Shown here: positions 46,645-55,689 of the stretch, piece after piece
Layout: each line of letters opens with the position of its first letter
Numbering within the stretch: position 1 is the stretch's first letter
DNA from: an endosymbiont of Lamellibrachia barhami
Lineage (GTDB): Bacteria > Pseudomonadota > Gammaproteobacteria > Chromatiales > Chromatiaceae
Assembly (NCBI RefSeq): GCF_011947365.2
Contig: NZ_JAAVSH020000001.1
Location: 3,179,598-3,243,597, forward strand
Length of the DNA stretch: 64,000 bases
Reading direction: 5' to 3'
Program-made: the position numbers and the translations under genes
Notes under the pieces: model-generated
Database searches by the model: none
The model's input: only the letters and a program-made list of their open reading frames with translations
What the model was told of the DNA's origin: nothing

Positions 46645-47631
46645 ATGTCAGATATAAATAATGGCAAGCCACGTTCTCAATCCATTCCCAGTGATTGGGA
46701 AAGGGAACTGGTAGATAAGGTTGTGTTGGGCTCCATTGCAGAAAGCCGTCGCAGCCGGCGATGGGGCATCTTTTTTAAAAGCCTGACCTTTCTATATCTC
46801 TTTGTCCTTTTGGCATTGTTGTGGAACGATGACTTGGGCAAAGGTGTTTCAACTGCTACAGAGTACACAGCACTGGTCGAAATCAGCGGCGTTATTGCTC
46901 CGGACACCAAAGCAAGTGCTGACAAAGTCGTGACTGGCCTGCGCAACGCCTTCGAGGACGAGAAGACCAAGGGCATCATTCTGCGCATGAATACACCAGG
47001 TGGCAGCCCGGTTCAGTCGCGTTATATTTACGAAGAGATTACCCGCCTGAGAAAAGAGCACCCCAAAATCAAAGTCTATGCGGTAATCGTGGATATCTGC
47101 GCCTCAGGCGGTTACTACATCGCTGCCGCTGCGGATGAGATCTATGCAGACAAAGGCAGCCTCGTCGGTTCCATCGGTGTATTGATGAACGGATTTGGCT
47201 TCGTTGATGTGATGCAGGGGTTAGGCATCGAGCGCCGCTTGATGACCGCAGGTGAAAACAAAGGCATCATGGATCCATTCTCACCTGTGGGTGACTCTGA
47301 TACGGCGCATATTCAGCGCTTACTGGATCAGTTGCACGTCCAATTCATCAATAGCGTTCGTGAGGGGAGGGGAGTGCGCCTCAAAGTCACTGAATACCCC
47401 GAGATATTCAGCGGACTCTTCTGGAGTGGGGAAGAAGCCCTGAAAATGGGATTGGTGGACGGTTTCGGCAGCAGCAGTTATGTTGCCAGAGAGATAATCG
47501 GTGCCGAGGAGATCGTCGATTTCACGCTGGAAGAGGATGTATGGGATCGGTTTGCCGAGCGTCTGGGTGCCGGAGCGGCTGAAACACTGGCGCGAATTAC
47601 CGGTTTTGCCAACAATCTCCAGCTGCGTTAG
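46645..47631 (+). CDS. sppA: Signal peptide peptidase SppA-like protease (S49)
   Basis: Membrane serine protease of 328 aa with one N-terminal helix (SLTFLYLFVLLALLW, near 50-65). The S49 catalytic serine is in VDICASGGYYIAAAADEI and the lysine in TAGENKGIMDPFSPV. It is the short (36K-type) form of SppA and ends the rluC-HAD-sppA run. Confidence 0.93.
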   Translation: MSDINNGKPRSQSIPSDWERELVDKVVLGSIAESRRSRRWGIFFKSLTFLYLFVLLALLWNDDLGKGVSTATEYTALVEISGVIAPDTKASADKVVTGLRNAFEDEKTKGIILRMNTPGGSPVQSRYIYEEITRLRKEHPKIKVYAVIVDICASGGYYIAAAADEIYADKGSLVGSIGVLMNGFGFVDVMQGLGIERRLMTAGENKGIMDPFSPVGDSDTAHIQRLLDQLHVQFINSVREGRGVRLKVTEYPEIFSGLFWSGEEALKMGLVDGFGSSSYVAREIIGAEEIVDFTLEEDVWDRFAERLGAGAAETLARITGFANNLQLR

Positions 47632-47653
47632 TTCATCTGAGAAAAACCATTTC

Positions 47654-47731
47654 TGTAGGTCGGGTTAGATGCGCATTGCGACAAACGTCAATTTTGTCAT
47701 TGGCTTTGCGCGCATCGTAACCCGACCTGCA
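47654..47731. repeat. REP-like palindromic element 2
   Basis: GTAGGTCGGGTTAGATGCGC on the left matches GCAGGTCGGGTTACGATGCG read from the right on the other strand. The two arms enclose about 35 bp. It lies between convergent sppA and hypE and resembles dispersed intergenic palindromes of Gammaproteobacteria. Layout is the same as element 1, though the sequence differs. Confidence 0.7.
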
Positions 47732-47756
47732 TCAATGCTTTTCGTGTTCTTTGTGG

Positions 47757-48764
47757 TTAGCAGATCCGGGGCAGGGGATCGTCTTCCAGCTCTTCGAGGA
47801 TGCGGGCGCCGCCGAGGGGTGTCTCCATGATCAAATATGGGTCATCCTTGATCACTGTTCCGATGATGGCGGCAGACGCTCCTTCAGGCAGGTTATGCCA
47901 GGCCTGCAATGCCGCATCTGCCTGATCTTCCGAAACCACGGCCACAACCCGGCCCTCACAAGCGAGATAGAGCGGATCATAGCCGAGCATTTCGCACACC
48001 GAGTTGACAGGGTCCTGAATTGGGATTTCCGACTGTTGAAGGCGGATCTGCAGACCGGTGGCGTGACAGATCTCGTGTCCCACAGTCGCCAGGCCTCCCC
48101 GGGTTGGGTCACGCATGAAGTGGAGACCCGGCAGGGGGGTGAGCGCCTGTGTCAGGCGTAATACGCTGGCGGCATCTGAACGAAGATCCCCCCGCAGACC
48201 AAATTGCTCGCGAGCCAACATCACGGCGATACCGTGATCCCCAACAGACCCGCTGACAAGCAACCGGTCGCCGGCCCGGATATGGTCAAGCCCAAGTTGC
48301 AGTCCTTTCTGTCTGATACCGATACCGGTCGTTGCCAGATAGACACCACCGCCTTCACCCCGCCTCAATACCTTGGTGTCGCCCGCTGCAATCTGTACAT
48401 CAATTGCGCTTGCGGTCTCTGCGATGCTTCTGACAATACGGTCAAGCGTCTCAACCTCAAAACCCTCTTCGATGAAGGCATTCAGACTGAGGTAGCGGGG
48501 AATCGCACCGGCAACTGCCAGATCGTTGGTCGTGCCATGCACCGCCAGTGAGCCGATGTTGCCTCCGGGAAACTCCAGTGGTTGAACGGTGAATCCGTCG
48601 GTAGTAAAGAGCAGATCCCCCTGATCATGCAGATCCAGCCGAACGGCATCCGCCTGAATATCGAGGGTGGGATTCTTCAGATGACGGGAGAAGATCTCTT
48701 CGATCAGCTCCCGCATAAAACGGCCACCGTTGCCGTGAGCCAGCGTTATGTGTGTATCCTGCAT
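47757..48764 (-). CDS. hypE: Hydrogenase maturation protein HypE
   Basis: Purine-synthase-like enzyme that dehydrates a carbamoylated C-terminal cysteine to thiocyanate for the cyanide ligands of [NiFe] hydrogenase. The 335-aa protein has ITLAHGNGGRFMRELIEE, GDLLFTTDGFTVQPLEFPGGNIGSLAVHGTTNDLAV and the active C-terminal tail PRIC. It stands alone here without other hyp genes; hydrogenase genes must be elsewhere if it works. Confidence 0.96.
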   Translation of the reverse strand: MQDTHITLAHGNGGRFMRELIEEIFSRHLKNPTLDIQADAVRLDLHDQGDLLFTTDGFTVQPLEFPGGNIGSLAVHGTTNDLAVAGAIPRYLSLNAFIEEGFEVETLDRIVRSIAETASAIDVQIAAGDTKVLRRGEGGGVYLATTGIGIRQKGLQLGLDHIRAGDRLLVSGSVGDHGIAVMLAREQFGLRGDLRSDAASVLRLTQALTPLPGLHFMRDPTRGGLATVGHEICHATGLQIRLQQSEIPIQDPVNSVCEMLGYDPLYLACEGRVVAVVSEDQADAALQAWHNLPEGASAAIIGTVIKDDPYLIMETPLGGARILEELEDDPLPRIC

Positions 48765-48824
48765 GATTCCACAATAGAATTTGTAAGTTGTCTGCAGGAT
48801 AGCAGGAGAAGACTATCGGACAAA

Positions 48825-48857
48825 CAAAAAACCCGCCGGCGCAGGCGGGGTTTTCTC
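48825..48857 (-). terminator. Terminator of the sulfur globule protein gene
   Basis: Read on the minus strand, AAAACCCCGCC and GGCGGGTTTTTT pair around a short TGCGCC loop and end in a T-run. It follows the sgp stop by about 20 bp and separates the gene from hypE. Confidence 0.9.
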
Positions 48858-48874
48858 GCAGTGAATGAGATGGA

Positions 48875-49183
48875 CTATTCGGTAGCAGCCGGTGCAGCAG
48901 GGGCAGGGGCGGCATACGGGTAGCCGCCATAACCATAACCCGGATAGCCGCCATAACCCGGATAACCACCATAACCCGGATAACCGCCATAACCATAACC
49001 CGGATAACCGCCATAACCATAGCCGGGATAACCACCCCATGGGCCGCCACCCCAGGGACCACCATAGTAATCGTCGTTATCGAACCAATCGAATGGCCCC
49101 CAGAAAGCCTGGGCGGAGGAGGTCGCCAGCAAGGCGCTTCCAGCAATAACGGCGGCAGCAGCAAAACGCAGAGTCTTTTTCAT
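48875..49183 (-). CDS. Sulfur globule protein (Gly/Tyr/Pro repeat)
   Basis: Exported structural protein of 102 aa. The signal peptide MKKTLRFAAAAVIAGSALLA ends near AQA, and the mature part is FWGPFDWFD followed by GGYPGYGYGGYPGYG-type repeats and an AAPAPAAPAATE tail. This composition is that of the proteins that coat periplasmic sulfur globules in Chromatiales and relatives. AAAGGAG precedes the ATG. The matching forward ORF (48892..49149) is only the complement of these repeats. It supports a sulfur-storing lifestyle. Confidence 0.88.
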   Translation of the reverse strand: MKKTLRFAAAAVIAGSALLATSSAQAFWGPFDWFDNDDYYGGPWGGGPWGGYPGYGYGGYPGYGYGGYPGYGGYPGYGGYPGYGYGGYPYAAPAPAAPAATE

Positions 49184-49450
49184 GATGTGTAATCTCCTTT
49201 AAAGATAATGACACGGCTGAAAAATCAGCGGCTGATCCTGGTTAGATTCCCTTTTGCCAAGACCGAAGAAGGCACCTACTTAAAGATTCAAAGAACCCTC
49301 TATTCAATATTCAATATAGGCAGTGTACAAAAAGGCTTGGTTGATCCATATCATTAAATTAGCGGTTATTAATGGCATCTGCCGTTAATAACACAATCAG
49401 CATAGCGATCTATTAGGCACTTAACCCTGACGGGAGCACGCTGCATTAAA

Positions 49451-50566
49451 TTATAGCTGCGACTCGAGGATTGAGAATGCATTCAAAATCTCTTCTGGCC
49501 GATTATGGAAATGGGGTGAGAAGCGAATCCCCCCTCCGCGATAAGCACAGACGACACCATGCTGCATAAGGCTCTGATAGAGCCCTTCATTGTCGACACC
49601 GGGGACTCTGAATGTAACTATGCCTGCCCGTTTCTCCTTCTCCTCAGGCGTAATGAGCTCAAAACCCAATCGCCTGGCCTCCGCAACAATGGCGTCGGTA
49701 TTCGCGGTGATAGATTGTTGGATCGATTCAATGCCGGTCTCCAGAATGATCTCAAGACTGGCGTGCAGGGCATGAATGCCCAGCATATTCGGACTTCCGC
49801 ACTCAAAACGTCTTGCTGATGAGGCTGGTGTCCATCCAACTTGGTCAAAATCGCCAGCATTTTTCACCATGTGCCAGCCAAATTGGTTGAGTTTGAGCTC
49901 ATCACGCAGGTTTGCCCGGCAGTAAAAAAGGGCAATTCCTTCCGGTCCCAACATCCATTTATGTCCGTCGGCAACAACAAAGTCCGCTCGGAAAGCCTCT
50001 ACATCAAAGGGGGAAGCCCCAAGGCTTTGGATGGCATCGATACAAAATAGAATGTCGTTGTCTGCGCAAAATCTGCCCACCTGTTCGAGATTTAATTTCA
50101 GGCCCGAAGCATACTGCACGGAACTTATCGAGATCAGTCTCGTGTGCTCGTTACACAGGGCAATGAGGTCATTTTCAGGGTATTGAGTCTGATCAAGATC
50201 CAACAATCGAAGTTCGACACCAAGCTGTGACAGTGATTCCCAGACGATGCGGTTTGAGGGGAACTCCTGGGCTATACTTACAATGTTTTCGCCTGGTTTC
50301 CAGCCAAGACCATAAGCGATGACCGACAGCGCCTCGGATGTATTCTTCAATAGTGCTATATCATTCGCGGTTGGTGCGTTGATCAAGTCTGCCAGTTGCC
50401 TGCGCAGACGATTTTCTGTTTTTAGCCAGTCGGGATAGTGTTGGGCGCCTACAGCGCCGTTTTCCCGGGAGAAGCGTTCAACGGCTTTAACCGTTTTCTG
50501 TGGCCAAGGTGCTACTGCTGCATGATTGAGATAGATTATTGAAGGATCCAGGGAAAAAAGTGGCAC
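49451..50566 (-). CDS. Class V aminotransferase / cysteine desulfurase-like protein
   Basis: Pyridoxal-phosphate enzyme of 371 aa. The family start IYLNHAAVAPWP, the Asp in DILFCIDAIQSLGASPFDV and the PLP lysine in VADGHKWMLGPEG are seen, as is FECGSPNMLGIHAL later. I cannot tell a cysteine desulfurase from other class V enzymes such as kynureninase-like or isopenicillin epimerase-like types. It stands alone on the minus strand, divergent from the peroxidase. Confidence 0.85.
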   Translation of the reverse strand: MPLFSLDPSIIYLNHAAVAPWPQKTVKAVERFSRENGAVGAQHYPDWLKTENRLRRQLADLINAPTANDIALLKNTSEALSVIAYGLGWKPGENIVSIAQEFPSNRIVWESLSQLGVELRLLDLDQTQYPENDLIALCNEHTRLISISSVQYASGLKLNLEQVGRFCADNDILFCIDAIQSLGASPFDVEAFRADFVVADGHKWMLGPEGIALFYCRANLRDELKLNQFGWHMVKNAGDFDQVGWTPASSARRFECGSPNMLGIHALHASLEIILETGIESIQQSITANTDAIVAEARRLGFELITPEEKEKRAGIVTFRVPGVDNEGLYQSLMQHGVVCAYRGGGIRFSPHFHNRPEEILNAFSILESQL

Positions 50567-50692
50567 AGTGCTCTCCAGTTGGGTGAGGGTTGTGTATGTG
50601 GCTGCTTCAGGCCAGTTTCAGCTTGAATGGGATGCAATTCCAGTCAGGTTGTTACAAAATAGGCAAAAAATTGGAATTAAAGCCAGCCCAGC

Positions 50693-51673
50693 ATGGACAT
50701 CTATCTGATTAATTTTATAAGAATAATTACATTCTTACTGATTGCACTCACAGCATCCTCTTCATCTGCTGCAGATGTGGAGCTGGATGAGCCTATTCTG
50801 CCTCTTCCTCTGGTTCAGAACCTGGCCCCAAAAGTAGTCGCGATAGGGGACAAGCTTTTCCATGACCCCCGCCTTTCCCACGACAACACCATCAGTTGCG
50901 CACATTGCCACCGATTGGCGACAGGTGGAACCGACATGTTGCCCAAGTCTTTCGGCATTCGTGGACAGACCGGGACTATCAAAGCCCCAACGGTGTACAA
51001 CAGTGCCTTTAATTTCGTCCAGTTCTGGGATGGCCGTGCGGCAACACTGGAGGAACAAGTCAGCGGCCCAATCAATCATCCTCTTGAGATGGGTTCCAGC
51101 TGGCTGGAGGTCGTCAATAAGTTGGAAGCCGATCCTGAGGTACGGGAAGCCTTTCATGCCCTCTACTCCGATGGTGTCACTCCAGAAAATATCAAGGATG
51201 CTATTGCCACGTTTGAACGCTCTCTGGTGACATCCAACTCACGTTTTGACCAGTGGCTGCGGGGCGATGAAAATGCCATAAATGATACTGAGCTGGAAGG
51301 ATACCTGAAGTTCAAAGATTATGGCTGTGCCAGCTGCCACCAGGGCATGAACGCTGGGGGAAATATGTATGGATATATGGGCGCTATGGGGGACTATTTT
51401 TCTGTGCGGGATACACCGGTAACAGAAGCTGACTTGGGCAGACAAAACGTCACCGGACTGAGTGAAGATCGTTTCCTGTTCAAGGTGCCCAGCCTGAGAT
51501 TGGCTGCCATCAATGGCCCCTACTTCCATGACGGCAGTGCTGAAACACTTGAGGAAGCAATTAAAATCATGGCACGTCACCAATTGGGCCGGGATATTCC
51601 CACCAAGGACGTAAAATCCATTGTCTCTTTTCTTAGCACACTGGTCGGTGAGCACCCAAGGCTCAATCCATGA
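50693..51673 (+). CDS. Di-heme cytochrome c peroxidase (CcpA/MauG family)
   Basis: Periplasmic enzyme of 326 aa with a signal peptide ending near SSSAAD. The two heme motifs are CAHCH (about residue 70) and CASCH (about 205), within the usual IGDKLFHDPRLSHDNTISCAHCH and LKFKDYGCASCHQG contexts. It would reduce hydrogen peroxide or oxidise a partner. Its stop overlaps the next gene by 4 bp, so the peroxidase is probably part of a signalling unit. Confidence 0.93.
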   Translation: MDIYLINFIRIITFLLIALTASSSSAADVELDEPILPLPLVQNLAPKVVAIGDKLFHDPRLSHDNTISCAHCHRLATGGTDMLPKSFGIRGQTGTIKAPTVYNSAFNFVQFWDGRAATLEEQVSGPINHPLEMGSSWLEVVNKLEADPEVREAFHALYSDGVTPENIKDAIATFERSLVTSNSRFDQWLRGDENAINDTELEGYLKFKDYGCASCHQGMNAGGNMYGYMGAMGDYFSVRDTPVTEADLGRQNVTGLSEDRFLFKVPSLRLAAINGPYFHDGSAETLEEAIKIMARHQLGRDIPTKDVKSIVSFLSTLVGEHPRLNP

Positions 51674-54600
51674 TCCAGCATCTCCTTGGCCCAAGACGTT
51701 TCCTGCCGTTTCTGTTTATTGTAGCAGCCGCTGTTGTTCTTCTGACTTCCTTATGGGTAAAGGAGGCGGATCAGTACGCCAAACAATCGGATCTCTTGAT
51801 CCAGATGAAAGAACTCGACGCCCGTCTGGATCGGGATGTGCTGCGGGTCATATCTTTCCTGTTGGTGCAATACGATCCATTGGTGGAGACCACAAAGCGG
51901 TTACGTAAGCTAGAGGAAAAGGCAAAAGATCCCAAACTCTCTTTCTATGAAAGTAAAGGCAAGAGGATGGACGATGCCATTGATACCTATTGGGCTTCAG
52001 TGACAGAAAAGTTGCAGCTGCAGGAGAGAATCAAGTCACAGGCTGCCTTTGTCCGCAATGGGATCCACTATCTTCCGGTGGCGGTACAGGATCTGAAAGA
52101 AATTGATGATAACGTCTACGAAGAGGTGATGGTGTTGCTCAATCAACTCTATCGATACAACCTCTCTTCCAGCAAGACTGAACTCAGTCGGATTACAGAG
52201 CAGATAGACGTTCTGAAACTACTGAATGACCTTCCGTCAACTCATCAGAACACCCTCAATAACATCATTTTTCATATGCAGGCCAATCTGAAAGGGCTTG
52301 CCCAGCTCAATCAGTTGGAGGCTCGTTACCTCTCGGTTCCCAGTCATCAACAATTTGAAACCCTGCACAATATCCACGAAACCTATCAGGCAGAGGATAC
52401 CCGCCAAAGTCGGCAGATCAGTATGGTGCTGTCGGTGATCATCCTGTTCCTGCTCATGGGGTTATGGCAACTGCTGCGTAAACTCGATACTGCCCGCCAA
52501 GTCGCGGAGCAGTCCTGGAACAGATTGCACGATGCTGTCGGAAGTCTGTCTGAGGCATTTGCGCTGTTTGATAGTGATGAGCAATTAGTATTGCACAATA
52601 ATAAATTCGAGAAATTCTATCCTTGGTTGGGAGACCGGCTCCAGAAGGGTGTTTCGCTGAAGGAACTACTGAGCAGAAATCCCATTGCGTTCGAACGAAG
52701 CACGCTTGATGGCGTAAAAATTGAAAATGAAATGCCACTTGAACTCTATCTTGAGCGTCCGGATAGCCATCGGTGGTACCTGGCAAGTAATAATCGTACC
52801 ACCGAGGGCGGCCTTGTCTGTGTCCGCACCGATATCACCGAGTCGAAAAAAGCTGAACTTGAACTGCGCAAACTTAGCCGCGCGCTGGAACAGAGTCCGG
52901 CTTCTGTTGTCATCACCGATACGGACGGGATCATAGAATATGTCAATCCCAAGTTTGAACAGATTTCAGGATATACGGCCAGTGAGGCTATTGGACAGAA
53001 CCCCAGAATAATGAAAAGTGGCGATAAGTCCCCGGAAGAGTACAAGGAGATGTGGGACACCATTACTGCAGGCAAAGAGTGGCGAGGTAACTTTCATAAT
53101 AAACGTAAGGATGGATCTATCTACTGGGAGTCAGCATCGATATCGCCACTGCGTAACGAGCAGGGTGAGGCAACCCATTTTATTGCGGTTAAAGAGGACG
53201 TCACTGCACAGAAACGGGCCGAAGACCTGTTGAGGATGAATGCCACGGTTTTTGATACCACGACTGAAGGCATCATGGTAACTGATGCCGATAACCGAAT
53301 TAAAACTGTCAATCCTGCATTCAGCCGTATCACCGGCTATGAGGCGAGCGAAGTTGTTGGACGGGATCCCAGCATCCTAAGTTCCGGGCGTCAGGAGAAG
53401 TTATTTTATCAGGAGATGTGGGAGACGGTCTCACATCAGGGCCATTGGTCGGGCGAAATATGGAACCGCCGCAAAGACGGCAGTGTCTATCCCCAATGGC
53501 TCTCCATTGCTTCCATCAAAGATGAAAAGAGCAGGGTGAGTGAATACGTCGCTATTTTTTCCGATATTACTCAACGTAAGGAAAATGAGGAACAGATTCG
53601 CTACCAGGCGAATTATGATGCGCTTACCGGATTACCCAACCGCTCCCTTCTGCAAGACCGCCTTTCGCAAGCCATCATGTCGGCTGGACGAGAAGGGTGG
53701 GGATTGGCACTGTTGTTCATCGACCTGGATAAATTCAAAGTCGTCAATGACAGTTTTGGCCATGTGATCGGTGACGAACTGCTGCAAATGGTTGCCGTAC
53801 GCATCAAGGCCTGCGTACGGGAAGTTGATACCGTAGCGCGTTTTGGTGGCGATGAATTCGTAGTTTTGCTACAGGACATTTCTGAACCGGAAGATGCTGC
53901 GAAGGTTGCCAGTAAAATTATCGGAACGGTCTCCGAGGTGTTTGATCTTTCAAGTCGCGAAATCTTTGTTGGCGCGAGTATTGGCATTACCCTCTATCCT
54001 GAAGATGCTGATACTCCAGACACGCTACTGCAGAATGCAGATATGGCGATGTACCTGGCAAAAGATACAGGACGCAACCGCTTTCAGTTTTTTACCGCAA
54101 AAATACAGGAGCAGGTCAGGGTTCGCCAAAGTCTGGAACATGATCTGAGACAGGCTTTGAAGCGGGATGAATTCGAGCTCTATTATCAACCTGTCGTAGA
54201 TGCCGACAATGAATCAATTATTAGTGTTGAGGCGCTCCTGCGGTGGCATCATCCACAACTGGGCTTTGTGGCGCCAGATACCTTTATTCCTCTTGCAGAG
54301 GAGATCGGTTTGATAGGAAAGATCGGGATGTGGATATTACATACCGGTTGCCGGCAGGTGCATGAATGGCATCAGGCAGGTTTGGGTGATATTGAAATCG
54401 CATTCAACCTGTCTGGCAGACAAAGGGAGTTGGGGTTGACTGCAAATGATATCTCTCTGATATTGCGCGAGACAGGTCTCTCCGGTGAATTCCTTACCCT
54501 TGAAATTACTGAAAGTGAGCTTATAGAGGACACAGCAGAGGAGATTACCTGGCTGCAGTCATTTAAAAATGTAGGTGCCAAATTATCCATAGATGATTTT

Positions 54601-54903
54601 GGTACCGGTTACTCATCACTTAGCTACTTAAAACGTTTCCCGGTGGATATTTTGAAGATTGATCGGGCTTTTGTAGTTGATCTGCCTGACCACCAGGATG
54701 ATGCTTCTCTCGTTGAGGCAATTGTTGCCATAGCAAAAAGCCTTAACCTCAAATTGGTAGCCGAGGGTGTAGAAACCCGAGCCCAGGCAGAGTTCCTAAA
54801 GAAAATTGGTTGTGATTATCTACAAGGCTACTATTTTGGTAAACCAATGCCTGCAACTGAACTCGCTAAAAAGATTAGCGGCGTTACTGGTCCAGCTTCC
54901 TAG
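51670..54903 (+). CDS. DAHL-PAS-PAS-PAS-GGDEF-EAL signalling protein
   Basis: Membrane cyclic di-GMP protein of 1077 aa, translationally coupled to the peroxidase. After an N-terminal helix the periplasmic part (about 35-250) has LDARLDRDVLRVISFLLVQYDPLVE, typical of double all-helical (DAHL) sensor domains. A second helix lies near 255-275. Three PAS-like domains follow (about 285-390, 405-520, 530-645), then GGDEF with RFGGDEF and EAL with VEALLRWHHP and DDFGTGYSSL. Both catalytic motifs look intact. Confidence 0.93.
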   Translation: MIQHLLGPRRFLPFLFIVAAAVVLLTSLWVKEADQYAKQSDLLIQMKELDARLDRDVLRVISFLLVQYDPLVETTKRLRKLEEKAKDPKLSFYESKGKRMDDAIDTYWASVTEKLQLQERIKSQAAFVRNGIHYLPVAVQDLKEIDDNVYEEVMVLLNQLYRYNLSSSKTELSRITEQIDVLKLLNDLPSTHQNTLNNIIFHMQANLKGLAQLNQLEARYLSVPSHQQFETLHNIHETYQAEDTRQSRQISMVLSVIILFLLMGLWQLLRKLDTARQVAEQSWNRLHDAVGSLSEAFALFDSDEQLVLHNNKFEKFYPWLGDRLQKGVSLKELLSRNPIAFERSTLDGVKIENEMPLELYLERPDSHRWYLASNNRTTEGGLVCVRTDITESKKAELELRKLSRALEQSPASVVITDTDGIIEYVNPKFEQISGYTASEAIGQNPRIMKSGDKSPEEYKEMWDTITAGKEWRGNFHNKRKDGSIYWESASISPLRNEQGEATHFIAVKEDVTAQKRAEDLLRMNATVFDTTTEGIMVTDADNRIKTVNPAFSRITGYEASEVVGRDPSILSSGRQEKLFYQEMWETVSHQGHWSGEIWNRRKDGSVYPQWLSIASIKDEKSRVSEYVAIFSDITQRKENEEQIRYQANYDALTGLPNRSLLQDRLSQAIMSAGREGWGLALLFIDLDKFKVVNDSFGHVIGDELLQMVAVRIKACVREVDTVARFGGDEFVVLLQDISEPEDAAKVASKIIGTVSEVFDLSSREIFVGASIGITLYPEDADTPDTLLQNADMAMYLAKDTGRNRFQFFTAKIQEQVRVRQSLEHDLRQALKRDEFELYYQPVVDADNESIISVEALLRWHHPQLGFVAPDTFIPLAEEIGLIGKIGMWILHTGCRQVHEWHQAGLGDIEIAFNLSGRQRELGLTANDISLILRETGLSGEFLTLEITESELIEDTAEEITWLQSFKNVGAKLSIDDFGTGYSSLSYLKRFPVDILKIDRAFVVDLPDHQDDASLVEAIVAIAKSLNLKLVAEGVETRAQAEFLKKIGCDYLQGYYFGKPMPATELAKKISGVTGPAS

Positions 54904-55076
54904 AAAATTTTACTGATAAGTTGACGATGTTGATAAATAGTACAGGTGCATAATACTTATTATGTTAAATTGGCTGTGTTCAAGTTTATTCGATGGTTTG
55001 TTGATAAATCTCATTTGATTTGTGAACTCTCGGGATTAAAATCCGCGTCCTGCCGTGGCTATTGGCACTCGCACAC

Positions 55077-55113
55077 AATAAAAAAGGCGGAAAGGTATCA
55101 GCCCTTCCGTCTT
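55077..55113 (-). terminator. Terminator after the small exported ORF
   Basis: On the minus strand GACGGAAGGG pairs with CCTTTCCGCC around a short loop and is followed by TTTTTTATT. It lies just after the stop of the 55-aa ORF on the same strand, indicating that this ORF belongs to a real transcript. Confidence 0.8.
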
Positions 55114-55121
55114 CATTTGAT

Positions 55122-55289
55122 TTACCGCTGCGCGATCTCTCGTGCAGCCGCTGAGGAGTTACCAGTATTGAAGGTGTCACCTGGTCCAAAGCCAGAGAAA
55201 ATGACGGCGGCATTTGATATAGAAGAAAAAATCAATAGAGCGATCACAAGAAGAATGCGGGATTTTTTTGTCATTATTGCCATAGTCAT
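55122..55289 (-). CDS. Short exported peptide, probable remnant of a PEP-CTERM-type protein
   Basis: Not in the ORF track because it is only 55 aa. The product has a basic start (MTMAIMTKKSR), a signal-like core (ILLVIALLIFSSISNA) and then AAVIFSGFGPGDTFNTGN, a motif I associate with the N-terminus of larger surface proteins (choice-of-anchor or PEP-CTERM type). It stops after about 25 mature residues. GGGGA precedes the start and a terminator follows. Either a shortened gene or a genuine small peptide; truncation is more likely. Confidence 0.45.
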   Translation of the reverse strand: MTMAIMTKKSRILLVIALLIFSSISNAAVIFSGFGPGDTFNTGNSSAAAREIAQR

Positions 55290-55435
55290 TTCCCCTTTTT
55301 CCTAACATTAGGACAGCTTGCACCGAAGCGGAGCGGGGTTTATGTAATAACGAGAGAAACGAATACACAAAAACCTCGTAGCTTTTCCCACTGGGTGTGA
55401 TTATTAGTCTGAGTTGTTAATTAATTCTGTATCTG

Positions 55436-55689
55436 TGCGTATTCTGGCCATTCCGATCACTGATTCTGGTTTTATCCGATCACCTGACCATCCCAGCGCG
55501 ATGAACCTCATAGTATCACTCTGAGTGATCGGATTCATTAAACTCACTCATGACCTTTCTCATCGACTCGCCCTTCAATTTTAGCTTATGGCTATTGTGT
55601 AGCAGGCGGTCCAGGATGGCGTCAGCAAGCGTCGCATCACCGATGGTTTTATGCCACTGTGTTGTCGGTAGCTGACTGGTCACCAGCGT
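55436..55689. repeat. Left 254-bp inverted arm of the composite
   Basis: Contains the IS21 end and the 3' part of istB. It matches 58770-59023 in reverse complement, with two base changes noticed (TTCATC/TTCTTC after the istB stop and one in the lysine-rich tail). Confidence 0.88.

Noticed and set aside
48892-49149. 85-aa His/Asn/Asp-rich forward ORF
   Set aside because: Reverse complement of the Gly/Tyr/Pro repeats of the sulfur globule protein; no start signal.
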